From JAKPUX01 sp964436305 (GTDB taxonomy: Bacteria; Zhuqueibacterota; Zhuqueibacteria; Residuimicrobiales; Residuimicrobiaceae), in assembly GCA_964436305.1 (NCBI GenBank), contig CAYTCI010000002.1, positions 100,334 through 164,333 of the forward strand: 64,000 bases of DNA. Reading direction: 5' to 3'. Positions 32,205 to 41,191 of this stretch are shown here, piece by piece. The notes below the pieces were generated by a model. The model saw nothing but the letters and a program-made list of their open reading frames with translations. It was not told where the DNA came from and searched no databases. Each line of letters opens with the position of its first letter. Position 1 is the stretch's first letter. The position numbers and the translations under genes were made by a program.

Positions 32205-33290
32205 ATGCTTTATTATTTGCTTGAGCCCCTGAAAGAAGATTTCATCCTCTTCAATCTCTTCCGTTATATCTCGTTTCGCGCGGCCAGTGCGGCCCTGCTG
32301 GCGCTGTTGCTGAGCCTGCTCATCGGGCCGGCCCTGATCCGCAAACTGCGCGAGATGCAGATCGGCGAAGAGGTCCGCGCCGACGGGCCGCAGACCCATC
32401 TCAGCAAGCGGGGAACCCCGAGCATGGGCGGCATCCTGATCCTGGTCAGCACCCTGCTGCCTACCCTGCTCCTGGCCAAGGTGGGCGAGACCTGCGTCTG
32501 GGTGGTGATGATCGTGACCCTCTGGCTCGGCTTGCTCGGCTTGCTCGACGACTATCTCAAGATTGTCAAAAAGATGCCCAAGGGCTTGATCGGTCGCTAC
32601 AAGCTGGTCGGACAAGTGGTCATCGGCCTCTTCGTCGGCCTGGTGGTCTACTTTCTGCCGACCGTGGCGAGCGAACGCTCCTCGACCACGATCCCCTTTC
32701 TCAAGGATTTCGAACTCGAGTTCGGCTTTTTCTATATCTTTATCGTCGCTTTTGTCATCACCGCAATGTCCAACGGCTCCAATCTGACGGACGGCCTGGA
32801 CGGACTGCTGATCGGCCTGATCGCGATTGCGGCGACTGCCTTCGGCCTGATCGCCTATGTCACCGGCCGGGTCGATTTCAGCGACTATCTCAACATCATT
32901 TATCTCCCCGAGGCCGGCGAACTGGCGGTTTTCTGCGCCGCTCTCTTCGGCGCCTCACTCGGGTTTTTGTGGTACAACGCCTACCCGGCGCAGGTTTTCA
33001 TGGGCGATACGGGGGCCCTGGCGCTGGGTGGCGCGATTGGTGCGGTAGCGGTGCTGGTCAAAAAGGAGCTCCTCCTCCTGTTGATCTGCGCCATCTTTGT
33101 GATCGAGAGCCTTTCGGTGATCCTCCAGGTCACCCATTTCAAGCGAACCGGCCGGAGGATCTTCCGAATGGCTCCGATCCACCACCATTTTGAACTGAGC
33201 GGGTGGGCTGAACCCAAGGTGGTCACCCGCTTCTGGATTGTGGGCATTATTCTCGCCCTCCTGACCCTGACGACCTTCAAGATACGATGA
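32205..33290 (+). CDS. mraY: Phospho-MurNAc-pentapeptide transferase MraY
   Basis: 361 residues with about ten membrane helices. Family motifs: KRGTPSMGGILIL near 67, LGLLDDYLKI near 112, NGSNLTDGLDGLL near 190, MGDTGALALGG near 267 and IHHHFELSGW near 325. It forms lipid I from UDP-MurNAc-pentapeptide and undecaprenyl phosphate at the inner membrane. Its TGA overlaps the ftsW ATG, leaving no room for murD. Confidence 0.97.
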   Translation: MLYYLLEPLKEDFILFNLFRYISFRAASAALLALLLSLLIGPALIRKLREMQIGEEVRADGPQTHLSKRGTPSMGGILILVSTLLPTLLLAKVGETCVWVVMIVTLWLGLLGLLDDYLKIVKKMPKGLIGRYKLVGQVVIGLFVGLVVYFLPTVASERSSTTIPFLKDFELEFGFFYIFIVAFVITAMSNGSNLTDGLDGLLIGLIAIAATAFGLIAYVTGRVDFSDYLNIIYLPEAGELAVFCAALFGASLGFLWYNAYPAQVFMGDTGALALGGAIGAVAVLVKKELLLLLICAIFVIESLSVILQVTHFKRTGRRIFRMAPIHHHFELSGWAEPKVVTRFWIVGIILALLTLTTFKIR

Positions 33291-34537
33291 TGGCAGCCAC
33301 CAAAAAAATGGACTGGGCGCGCACGGATTTCGCGCTGCTGACCTGCATCCTGGTCCTGATCATCCTCGGTGCGGCGACGATTTATTCGGCGAGTTCCTAC
33401 CGCTCGGAGATCCGCTACGGCGACAGCGCCTATTTCTTCACCAAGCAGCTGGTCCGCGCGATCATCGGACTGATTCTGATGGTGTACATAGCCCGGCGTG
33501 ATTACCGCGAATGGCTGCGTTACGCCTGGCCTTTTTTCTGGATCTCGCTCGGACTGCTCATCATCCTGCTGCTGCGGGTGCCGTTCATCACCCCGCGCAA
33601 CGGGGCGCGCAGCTGGATCAATCTCTATCTCTTCAGCTTCCAGCCCTCGGATTTTGCGCGCTATGCCCTGATCATGGTGCTGGTGGTCAAGCTGCACGAC
33701 TGGCGCGAGCACCTCGATGACCTGGCGGTCTATGCGCAGCTCTTCATGCTGGCCCTGCTGATCGTTGGCCCGATCGCCCTGGAGCATGACATGGGCACGG
33801 CGGCGCTGACCATGCTGATCGTCTTCACCCTCTTTTTTGTCGCGGAGATCCGCCTCAGCTATCTTGCGGCCACTGCGATGTCGGCCTTGAGCCTGGCGCT
33901 GCTCTATGCCAGTCTCAACAGTTACATGCTCAAGCGGATCACGGATCATTTGCACGGTATGGGGGGCGAGATGCACCCCCATCTCAAACAGTCGATCATC
34001 GCCCTGGTGCAAGGCGGGATCTTCGGAATGGGCATCGGCGGCAGCCGGCAGAAATATCTCTTTCTGCCGGAGGCGCACAACGATTTTATCTTCGCCATGA
34101 TCGGCGAGGAGTACGGGCTGATCGGCACGATCGGTGTGCTGCTGCTCTTTCTGGTGATCCTGCATCGCGGCCTGGTCATCGCCCGGCAGGCGCCCGATGC
34201 GACCGGACGCTATCTGGCCGGGGGCATCACCGCCTGTTATGCCAGCTATGCCCTGATCAATGCCGGGGTGGTCATCGGCCTGCTGCCGACGACCGGCATC
34301 CCGATGCCCTTCCTAAGCTACGGCGGAACCTCGCTCGTGACCCACCTCTGCGCGCTCGGGCTGCTGCTCAACATTTCGGCCCAGGGCAGCCCGGCCTATG
34401 CCAAGAGTCCTGGCTGGCGCGAATACCGGCAGCGGGTCGAGGAGCGCAGCTACGCTCCCTCTACGCCGGGCGGGCGCCTCTTTGCCGGCCGCAGCCGGAT
34501 GCGGCGGACGGTCTCCTTGCGTGGGGGCAGCCGATGA
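33287..34537 (+). CDS. ftsW: Septal peptidoglycan glycosyltransferase FtsW
   Basis: 416 residues, SEDS family with about ten membrane helices. Motifs: TIYSASSY near 29, RNGARSWINL near 105, FQPSDFARYA near 118, GGIFGMGIGGSRQKYLFLPE near 243 and PTTGIPMPFLSYGGTSL near 333. It polymerises glycan strands from lipid II together with FtsI. The basic C-terminal tail (about 40 residues) is low in complexity. ATGA overlaps at both ends. Confidence 0.96.
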   Translation: MMAATKKMDWARTDFALLTCILVLIILGAATIYSASSYRSEIRYGDSAYFFTKQLVRAIIGLILMVYIARRDYREWLRYAWPFFWISLGLLIILLLRVPFITPRNGARSWINLYLFSFQPSDFARYALIMVLVVKLHDWREHLDDLAVYAQLFMLALLIVGPIALEHDMGTAALTMLIVFTLFFVAEIRLSYLAATAMSALSLALLYASLNSYMLKRITDHLHGMGGEMHPHLKQSIIALVQGGIFGMGIGGSRQKYLFLPEAHNDFIFAMIGEEYGLIGTIGVLLLFLVILHRGLVIARQAPDATGRYLAGGITACYASYALINAGVVIGLLPTTGIPMPFLSYGGTSLVTHLCALGLLLNISAQGSPAYAKSPGWREYRQRVEERSYAPSTPGGRLFAGRSRMRRTVSLRGGSR

Positions 34538-35667
34538 ATCACGCTGCAGAGCGCAAACCGGCCTATCTCTTCGCCGGCGGCGGCACAGGCGGTCATCTCT
34601 ACCCGGCGATCGCCATCGCAGCGGAGCTGCGCAGGCTGAATCCGCAGGCAGAGATCCATTTTGCGGGCACGGCACGGGGCGTTGAGTCGCGCATCGTGCC
34701 GGAGCTGGGCTATCCGCTGCACCGCATCGCCATCCGCGGCTTTGCCCGGAGGCGCTTCTGGATCAATCTGGCGCTCCCCTTTCTGCTGATCTGGAGCCTG
34801 GTGCAGAGCCTGATGGTGGTGCGGCGGGTGCAGCCGCGGGTGGTGGTCGGCACCGGCGGCTACGTCAGCGGGCCCATCCTGCTGGCGGCCCACCTGCTCG
34901 GGCGGCCGACCCTGATCCAGGAGCAGAACAGTTATCCCGGTGTCACCACCCGTTTGCTGGCGCGCTGGGTGGATCGGGTTCACCTCGGCTTCGCGGAAGC
35001 CCTGCCCTATTTTGCGGGGCGGAAGAATGTGCATGCGACCGGAAATCCGGTGCGCGATTTTAAGGTAGAGGCCACGCCGGCTGAGGCTCGGCGCCATTTT
35101 GGCCTGGCTCCGGAACGGCCGACGCTGCTGGTTTTTGGCGGCAGCCAGGGCGCCCGGGTGATCAATGAAGCGGTTATCGGTACAGTGAAGCGTCTGCTCG
35201 CAGAGTCGGAGATGCAGCTCATCTGGAGCAGCGGAAAATGGAATCAGGAAGCGGTACGGCAGGCACTTGTCGGGTGTGAGGAACGTGTGTGGATGACAGA
35301 TTTCATCACCGAGATGCCCCTGGCCTATCGGGCGGCGGATGTGGTGATGAGCAGGGCAGGGGCGCTGACGTTGGCTGAGATCGCAGTGTGTGGACTGCCG
35401 TCCATCCTGATTCCATTTGCCGCTGCGGCTGGCCATCATCAGGAGGCCAATGCCCTCGCCCTCGCACAGCGCGGGGCGGCACTGGTCATCCTCGAGCGCG
35501 ATCTCCCGCGACACGATCTGGCGGCGGAAATCCTGGCCCTGCTCGGCGATGCCGGGCGGCGTGAGCAGATGGGGCGCATCGCCAGAGAGGCGGCCTTCAT
35601 CTCCGCCAGTACCGATCTCGCCCGCGCGGTTATGGACCTGGACTCCGGGAAAGGGGGCAAGGCATGA
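34534..35667 (+). CDS. murG: UDP-GlcNAc:lipid I transferase MurG
   Basis: 377 residues, GT28 fold. The glycine-rich loop FAGGGTGGHLYPAIA is near 13, VVGTGGYVSGP near 108, and the donor-site region VFGGSQGARVINEAV near 200 and MSRAGALTLAEI near 273 are conserved. It makes lipid II at the inner membrane. ATGA overlaps with ftsW and with the next gene; murC, murB and ddl, often found here, are absent. Confidence 0.97.
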   Translation: MNHAAERKPAYLFAGGGTGGHLYPAIAIAAELRRLNPQAEIHFAGTARGVESRIVPELGYPLHRIAIRGFARRRFWINLALPFLLIWSLVQSLMVVRRVQPRVVVGTGGYVSGPILLAAHLLGRPTLIQEQNSYPGVTTRLLARWVDRVHLGFAEALPYFAGRKNVHATGNPVRDFKVEATPAEARRHFGLAPERPTLLVFGGSQGARVINEAVIGTVKRLLAESEMQLIWSSGKWNQEAVRQALVGCEERVWMTDFITEMPLAYRAADVVMSRAGALTLAEIAVCGLPSILIPFAAAAGHHQEANALALAQRGAALVILERDLPRHDLAAEILALLGDAGRREQMGRIAREAAFISASTDLARAVMDLDSGKGGKA

Positions 35668-36386
35668 GTCGTCGCGTAATGCAATACAGCAAGGTTATGC
35701 TCTTTTTCAGTTTTGCCCTTGTGGCCGGGCTCTTCATCAGCCAGCAGCTGCTCCAGGCCCATGACAGCGAGGAGCCGGTTCTTTCCATCGATCAGATGGC
35801 GACCCAGAATGCCCTGCAGTATGTGGATGGGGACGAACTGCGTGAGAAGCTGGAAGAGAAGATTCGCCGTGCCGACGAGGAGAAGGGCATGCTGACGCTG
35901 GAGTCGCGCGAATGCAAGCTCTTTCTCCAGGCAGCTGATAAAAGCGGCCGTCCGGTGGCCTTGCTGGCCGCAGGCCGGATTCGCGGCGTCGACAGCAAGG
36001 GTAACATCCTGGCGCTGGACCTGGATGAATCGGTACCCAATCTCCCGGTCATCACCGGCCCCGGCTTGCGCTTCAACACGCATTCACGGCGGCTGGACGG
36101 ATTTCTTTTTCATCAGGCGATGGATTTTATCTCCGAGGTGAATGACCGCAGCAGCCTGCTGGGCCAGAAACTCTCCGAGGTCCACTGTGATCCGGAACTC
36201 GGGCTGGTAGCCTATTTTTCGCAGACCGGCATGCTGCCGGTGCTGCTCGGGCAGGACGATCTTGAAGCGAAGGCGAGGAATCTCGATGTTTTTCTGACCC
36301 AGCTCGGGCCCTCCACGCTGATGGGCTCCATCCGCTGTCTGGATGCGCGCATGGCCAGCCAGATCGTCGTCAAGAAGAAGTCGTGA
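35664..36386 (+). CDS. ftsQ: Probable divergent FtsQ/DivIB
   Basis: 240 residues. One membrane helix near the N-terminus (VMLFFSFALVAGLFI, about 11-25), then an exported domain. The central VDSKGNILALDLDESVPNLPVITG fits the beta domain of FtsQ (acidic residue, glycine, then LPVITG), and the ending IRCLDARMASQIVVKKK fits the usual VDLRY...VVV close. The POTRA part before it (about 45-105) is short and poorly conserved. The gene lies exactly where ftsQ belongs, between murG (ATGA overlap) and ftsA. I judge FtsQ likely from topology, order and these two stretches; overall similarity is low. Confidence 0.6.
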   Translation: MSRRVMQYSKVMLFFSFALVAGLFISQQLLQAHDSEEPVLSIDQMATQNALQYVDGDELREKLEEKIRRADEEKGMLTLESRECKLFLQAADKSGRPVALLAAGRIRGVDSKGNILALDLDESVPNLPVITGPGLRFNTHSRRLDGFLFHQAMDFISEVNDRSSLLGQKLSEVHCDPELGLVAYFSQTGMLPVLLGQDDLEAKARNLDVFLTQLGPSTLMGSIRCLDARMASQIVVKKKS

Positions 36387-36413
36387 CCACGAATTCGAGA
36401 CAAGGATAATCAT

Positions 36414-37640
36414 ATGGATGAATTTGATATCATTGCGGGGCTGGACATCGGCACCACCAAGATCGGTTGTTTCATTGCCGAGGTCAATGAGGCCCAGGAG
36501 ATCAAGATCATCGGGGTGGGCACAGCGCCCTCCGAGGGACTGCGCTATGGTATTGTCGTCGACGCTGAGAAGACGGTCCATTCCATCCAGCTGGCGGTCG
36601 AGCGCGCCGAAGAGATGGCCAATGTCAAGGTGGATATGGTCTACGCCGGCATCGCCGGCGATCATATCCGCAGCATCAACGGCCGTGGCGTGGTTGCCAT
36701 TTCGGGCGAGGAGAACGAGGTAAGCCAGGAGGATGTCCGCCGTGTCATCGAGGCGGCGCGCGCCGTCGCCCTGCCGCTCGATCGCGAGGTGATCCATATT
36801 CTGCCGCAGGAATTCATCGTCGACGATCAGCGTGGTATCCGCGACCCGGTCGGCATGATCGGCGTGCGGCTGGAGGCTGAGGTCCATATCGTCACCGGCG
36901 CGATCGCCTCGGCCCAGAATATCTACCGCTGCATCGAAAAAGCCGGCTACTCCACCGCCGACCTGGTGCTCGAGCCGCTCGCCTCCAGCTATTCGGTGCT
37001 GAGTGACGACGAGAAGGAACTTGGCGTCATCCTCGTCGATATCGGCGGCGGGACCAGCGACATCGCCCTCTTTTATGAGGGCTGTATCCGCCATACCGCG
37101 GTGGTCGCTCTCGGCGGCCGCAATGTCACCAACGATCTGGCGATCATGCTGCGCACTCCGATCGAATCGGCCGAGCGGCTCAAGATCGAGCACGGTCATG
37201 CCCTGCACAGCGAGGGGGACAAGGATATGGTGGTCGAGGTCCCCGGCATCCATGGAAGGCCCTCGCGCCGCATCTCCAAGGGATTGCTGGTGGATATCAT
37301 TCAGCCGCGCATGGTGGAGATCCTGACCATCATCTATGAAGAGATAAAAAAGTCGACCTATGTCAATCTGATGACGACGGGGCTGGTGCTGACCGGCGGC
37401 GCTTCGCTGCTGCCCGGCACGATGGAACTGGCCGAAGAGATCTTTAACATGCCGGTCAAGATCGGTCATCCCGCGGGATTCACCGGCATGGTCAGCGAAG
37501 CCGGCACACCGCAGAGCGCCACCGGCGTCGGCCTGATCCAGTACGCCATCAAACACCGCGACGAGGAGGTTGAGGATAAAAGGAAGAGTTTTACCTCCCT
37601 GTTCGGCAAATTCAAGCAGCTTTTCGATCGCAAATTGTAG
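36414..37640 (+). CDS. ftsA: Cell division protein FtsA
   Basis: 408 residues of the actin fold with the FtsA-specific 1C domain. GLDIGTTKIGCFIAEV near 9 (phosphate 1), DIGGGTSDIALF near 210 (phosphate 2) and LTGGASLLPGTMELAE near 325 (adenosine) are intact. The C-terminus (SLFGKFKQLFDRKL) is an amphipathic membrane-targeting helix. It anchors FtsZ to the inner membrane. Followed by 174 bases without a gene before ftsZ. Confidence 0.97.
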   Translation: MDEFDIIAGLDIGTTKIGCFIAEVNEAQEIKIIGVGTAPSEGLRYGIVVDAEKTVHSIQLAVERAEEMANVKVDMVYAGIAGDHIRSINGRGVVAISGEENEVSQEDVRRVIEAARAVALPLDREVIHILPQEFIVDDQRGIRDPVGMIGVRLEAEVHIVTGAIASAQNIYRCIEKAGYSTADLVLEPLASSYSVLSDDEKELGVILVDIGGGTSDIALFYEGCIRHTAVVALGGRNVTNDLAIMLRTPIESAERLKIEHGHALHSEGDKDMVVEVPGIHGRPSRRISKGLLVDIIQPRMVEILTIIYEEIKKSTYVNLMTTGLVLTGGASLLPGTMELAEEIFNMPVKIGHPAGFTGMVSEAGTPQSATGVGLIQYAIKHRDEEVEDKRKSFTSLFGKFKQLFDRKL

Positions 37641-37814
37641 CACTTTTGTCCTGCCGGCGTGTGCCGGCGGGAGGTTTCACCACCCTGGACGAGGGAGAAG
37701 GGATAGCTCCGGCGGCCAGGTCAACAAAGAGAGGGGTAGAGTATGGGACCCGAATCATCCACCAGATCAGGGATAGGTCTGACGGAAGATCTATTTATCA
37801 CAAGGGAGCCGGCT

Positions 37815-39149
37815 ATGAATCTGACCTTTGATTTCGATGATGTCAATCCCAACAGCGCTGTCCTCAAGGTGGTCGGCGTTGGCGGCGCCGGCGGCAATGC
37901 GGTGACGCGTATGATTTCGGAGGGGTTGAAGGGTGTTGGTTTTATCGCCATCAACACCGACGAACAGGCCCTGGAGTATTGTATGGCGCCCACCAAGATT
38001 CGCATTGGCACCAAGACCACGCAGGGTCTGGGCGCCGGCGCTGATCCCACCAAGGGTCAGCGCGCGATCGAAGAGGACCGTAATGCGGTCTATGACGCCC
38101 TGGCGGATGCCGATCTGGTCTTCGTCACGGCCGGCATGGGGGGCGGCACCGGCACCGGCGCTGCGCCAATCGTCGCCCAGATCGCCCGGGATATCGGCGC
38201 CCTGACCGTCGGCATTGTCACCCGGCCTTTCATCTTCGAGGGGCCGAAGCGGATGACGCGCGCCGACGAAGGCATCCTCGCCCTCAAGGAGTGCGTCGAC
38301 ACCCTGATCGTCGTGCCCAACCAGCGCCTGATCTCCATCGTGCCCGCGGATACGCCGCTCGACAAGGCCTTCCGGTATGCCGACGAGATCCTCTTCAACG
38401 CCACCAAAGGCATCTCGGATCTGATCACTGTGCCCGGTCTGGTCAACCTCGACTTTGCTGATGTCCGGGCGGTCATGAGTGAGGCCGGTGATGCCCTGAT
38501 GGGTTCGGGCATCGGCCGTGGCGAGAACAAGGCCAAGATCGCCGCCGAACAGGCGATTCACAGCCCGTTGTTGGAAGATGTCTCGATCGCCGGTTCCCTC
38601 GGCTTGCTGGTCAACATCACCGGTGGTCCGAGGATGAGCCTGGCCGATGTCAATACGGCCACCACCATCATCTTCGAGGAAGCCGGTCCGCGCGCCAACA
38701 TCATTTTTGGCGCGGTCATTGATAACAGCCTCGATGACGAGATGCGCATCACCGTCATCTCCACCGGGCTGTCGAGTGCAGTCCGCCGCCCGCGCGAGAG
38801 CGGCAGCTGGACGAGCGTCAAGTTCGAACAGGGAGGACTGCTGGAGAAGGAGATCCCGGCGGTGACCCGCCTCGACGAGATCAACGAGCATGTGAGCAAG
38901 GAGGCGAGCCGCGACATGCTGACCCCCTCGTGGCAGCAGCGCACGACCATCCCGGCCAACCGGCCGCGGCCGGCACAGCCCGAATCCCATCCGCCGGCCC
39001 CGGCGCCAGCCAGCCGGCCGGAGCCCGTTCATACCTGGAAGGATGTCGAACGGACCCTGCAGGATGTACCGGTCGAGTCCGGCAATGGCCACGATGAGAG
39101 CGAATTCGATATTCCGGCGTGCCGCCGCAACCGCTGGAAGTTGCTTTAA
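37815..39149 (+). CDS. ftsZ: Cell division protein FtsZ
   Basis: 444 residues of tubulin-like GTPase. VVGVGGAGGNAVTRMI opens the fold, the GTP loop GGGTGTGAAP is near 109, and the T7 loop region FADVRAVMSEAGDALMGSG is near 214. After residue 330 comes a proline-rich linker. The conserved C-terminal peptide reads FDIPACRRNR, where most FtsZ have DIPAFLR or similar; the aromatic residue is a cysteine here. The ATG at 37815, behind AGGGAG, is used; the upstream extension to 37743 is not FtsZ-like. Confidence 0.97.
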   Translation: MNLTFDFDDVNPNSAVLKVVGVGGAGGNAVTRMISEGLKGVGFIAINTDEQALEYCMAPTKIRIGTKTTQGLGAGADPTKGQRAIEEDRNAVYDALADADLVFVTAGMGGGTGTGAAPIVAQIARDIGALTVGIVTRPFIFEGPKRMTRADEGILALKECVDTLIVVPNQRLISIVPADTPLDKAFRYADEILFNATKGISDLITVPGLVNLDFADVRAVMSEAGDALMGSGIGRGENKAKIAAEQAIHSPLLEDVSIAGSLGLLVNITGGPRMSLADVNTATTIIFEEAGPRANIIFGAVIDNSLDDEMRITVISTGLSSAVRRPRESGSWTSVKFEQGGLLEKEIPAVTRLDEINEHVSKEASRDMLTPSWQQRTTIPANRPRPAQPESHPPAPAPASRPEPVHTWKDVERTLQDVPVESGNGHDESEFDIPACRRNRWKLL

Positions 39150-39199
39150 TCGGCGGCGTCATGCGGCAGGACCACCTGTAATGACCGGAGGCGGTGTGT

Positions 39200-40798
39200 A
39201 TGGCTGATCAGGTCGGGGCCTTCCGGGCTTATGCCCGGAAACTGCTCAGCGCCGAGAGCCGCCGCCGGGCGAGTTTTCCCACCGGCCCCACTCCACTGGC
39301 GCTCGTCTATCCCAATAGTTACGCAACCGGGATGTCGAGTCTGGGCTACCAGACCGTCTACCGGTTGTTCAACGAGCAGCCACTCCTCAAAGGCGAACGG
39401 GCCTTCCAGCTGGAAGGCCCGTTCGCTGCCTCGTTTCATACCCTGGAATCGTGCCGTCCTCTCAACCAGTTCCGCATCGTCGCCTTTTCGCTGGCCTACG
39501 AGCTCGACTATCCGCATCTGATTGGGCTGCTCAAACGGGCCGGCATTCCCCTGCTGGCACGGCAGCGCAGCGAGCGGGATCCGATCGTCCTGATCGGCGG
39601 CGTTGCGGCCTTTTATAATCCCACGGTGCTGGCACCGGTCGCCGACTGTTTTCTCATCGGCGAGGCGGAGGAGTTCATTCCTGAACTGAACCAGTGCTAC
39701 CAGGAGCATCTCGATACGGGCGGGGGTCGTGAAGCGCTGCTCGGGCGGCTGGCCCGGCTGGCGGGGGTGTGGGTACCCGACATCCATGGTCTGGAGCCGC
39801 CGCCGGGTGCGATCCGCCGGCGGTATCTCGATATTTCCACGCAACCGCCCGCTACCTCGGTGCTCGTCACGCCCCATATGCATCTTGAAATGTTCATGGT
39901 TGAGGTTGGACGCGGCTGCGGCAGGGGCTGCCGCTTTTGTGCCGCCGGCCATCTCTATCATCCCTTCCGCACCTGGCCGCTTGAGGCGGTGCTGGCGGAG
40001 GTTGAGCGCTACGCCCGGCCGGGCGATCGCATCGGCCTGGTGGGCGCCGCCCTCTCTGATTACCGCCACCTCGATCTGCTCTGTGAACGTCTGCTGGCGC
40101 AGGGGCACAAGATCAGTCTCTCTTCACTGCGGGCCGACCGGGTCTCGGCCGCGCTGCTCAAGGCCCTTGCGGACAGCGATATTCACAGCGTCACCCTGGC
40201 GCCCGAGGCGGGCAGCGAACGGCTGCGCACCACCATCCGCAAAGGGCTGAAAGAGGCGGCCATCCTCGAAGCGGCGGCGCGCATCGGCGAGTCGCCGATC
40301 CGCCAGCTCAAGCTCTATTACATGATCGGCCTGCCCGGCGAAGAACCCGAAGATCTCCAGGCTCTGGTCGAACTCACCCGCAAGGTAGCAGCACTTTTTT
40401 GCCGCATGGGGGGGAAACGGGAAGTGCGCGTCAGCATCAATACCTTTGTGCCCAAGCCGTGGACCCCTTTCCAGTGGGCGGCGATGGCCGGCGAGAAGGA
40501 GATCAAAACCAAGAGAAACCATTTGTTGTGCGAGCTGAACCGGATCGAGGGGGTGAGCGCGGGTCGCAAGAGTGCGCGCGAGGAACTCCTCCAGGCAATG
40601 CTGGCGATTGGCAGCCCGGCAGTAGGGGAGGCACTGGTTGCCGCCCGCGCCCAGGGAGAGGATTGGCGGACGATCTATCCGCGCTTTGAGGAATGGATCC
40701 ATCGCGAGAAGCGGCGGGAGGAGCTTTTGCCCTGGGATTTCATCGATAACGGGCTGGAGAAGGCACGCTTGTGGCAGGGTTGGCAGGCGGGGCGATAA
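39200..40798 (+). CDS. Radical SAM protein with N-terminal B12-binding-like domain
   Basis: 532 residues. Residues 20-190 resemble a cobalamin-binding-type fold (LVYPNSYATGMSSLGYQTVY ... VLIGGVAAFYNPTVLAPVAD). The radical SAM cluster CGRGCRFC (near 240-247) has the CxxxCxxC spacing for the 4Fe-4S centre. It follows with a TIM-barrel part (KISLSSLRADRV, TLAPEAGSERLR, YYMIGLPGEEPEDL). It looks like the front part of the TIGR03960-type family next to translation genes in other bacteria. The ATG at 39200 is eight bases after GGAGG. Last gene of the dcw transcript; function unknown, possibly RNA or protein modification. Confidence 0.85.
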   Translation: MADQVGAFRAYARKLLSAESRRRASFPTGPTPLALVYPNSYATGMSSLGYQTVYRLFNEQPLLKGERAFQLEGPFAASFHTLESCRPLNQFRIVAFSLAYELDYPHLIGLLKRAGIPLLARQRSERDPIVLIGGVAAFYNPTVLAPVADCFLIGEAEEFIPELNQCYQEHLDTGGGREALLGRLARLAGVWVPDIHGLEPPPGAIRRRYLDISTQPPATSVLVTPHMHLEMFMVEVGRGCGRGCRFCAAGHLYHPFRTWPLEAVLAEVERYARPGDRIGLVGAALSDYRHLDLLCERLLAQGHKISLSSLRADRVSAALLKALADSDIHSVTLAPEAGSERLRTTIRKGLKEAAILEAAARIGESPIRQLKLYYMIGLPGEEPEDLQALVELTRKVAALFCRMGGKREVRVSINTFVPKPWTPFQWAAMAGEKEIKTKRNHLLCELNRIEGVSAGRKSAREELLQAMLAIGSPAVGEALVAARAQGEDWRTIYPRFEEWIHREKRREELLPWDFIDNGLEKARLWQGWQAGR

Positions 40799-40802
40799 CA
40801 AA

Positions 40803-40830
40803 AAAGCCGGATCATTGATCCGGCTTTGCT
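40803..40830. terminator. Bidirectional intrinsic terminator
   Basis: 11-bp stem (40803-40813 with 40817-40827), 3-base loop, A-run before and TTT within and after the stem. It ends both the dcw operon (+) and rpmB (-). Confidence 0.85.
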
Positions 40831-40849
40831 GTTTCGGGCGCTTTGGCGC

Positions 40850-41041
40850 CTAGAGGGCTTTGGTAACCTTGTTGCCGCGCAGGCAGCGGGTGCAAACATA
40901 CGCTTGCCGGGTGGCGCCCTTTTCGACAATGCGCATCTTGCGGATGTTGGGCATCCAGCGCGTTTTGGTCAAATTGTGGGCATGGCTGACGTTGTGGCCG
41001 ACCTGGGGGCCCTTGCCGCAAATATCACATTTTTTCGACAT
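40850..41041 (-). CDS. rpmB: Large ribosomal subunit protein bL28
   Basis: 63 residues, starting MSKKCDICGKGPQVGHNVSHA and ending VCTRCLRGNKVTKAL. The two CxxC pairs (C5/C8 and C50/C53) make this the zinc-binding form. AGGAG lies eight bases before the ATG, and a good promoter stands at 41096-41124, so it is transcribed alone. Confidence 0.97.
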   Translation of the reverse strand: MSKKCDICGKGPQVGHNVSHAHNLTKTRWMPNIRKMRIVEKGATRQAYVCTRCLRGNKVTKAL

Positions 41042-41095
41042 CGAAAGCGCTCCTGCTCGTCTATGAATAGGTTAAAAATTCAGTTTTAGCCGAAT

Positions 41096-41124
41096 AAAAT
41101 AAAGAAATAATATCAAAAATGCAA
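41096..41124 (-). promoter_or_regulatory. Candidate rpmB promoter
   Basis: Minus strand TTGCAT, 17-bp spacer, TATTTT, in an A+T-rich stretch 55 bases before the rpmB ATG. Confidence 0.6.
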
Positions 41125-41132
41125 GCAGAAAA

Positions 41133-41173
41133 TGGCCGGGTCGCATCGTCGCTTTCTGGCAGCGACCCGGCCA
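41133..41173 (-). terminator. Long hairpin downstream of the decarboxylase/mutarotase operon
   Basis: A perfect 12-bp G+C-rich stem (41133-41144 with 41162-41173) with a 17-base loop. On the minus strand it is followed by ATTTTCTGC, a weak T-tract. It probably ends the minus-strand operon before rpmB. Confidence 0.5.
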
Positions 41174-41191
41174 GCCCATAGCACTCGCCCT

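Noticed and set aside
39194..39199. GTG start for the radical SAM gene
   Set aside because: Only three bases would separate it from GGAGG, whereas the ATG at 39200 has eight-base spacing.
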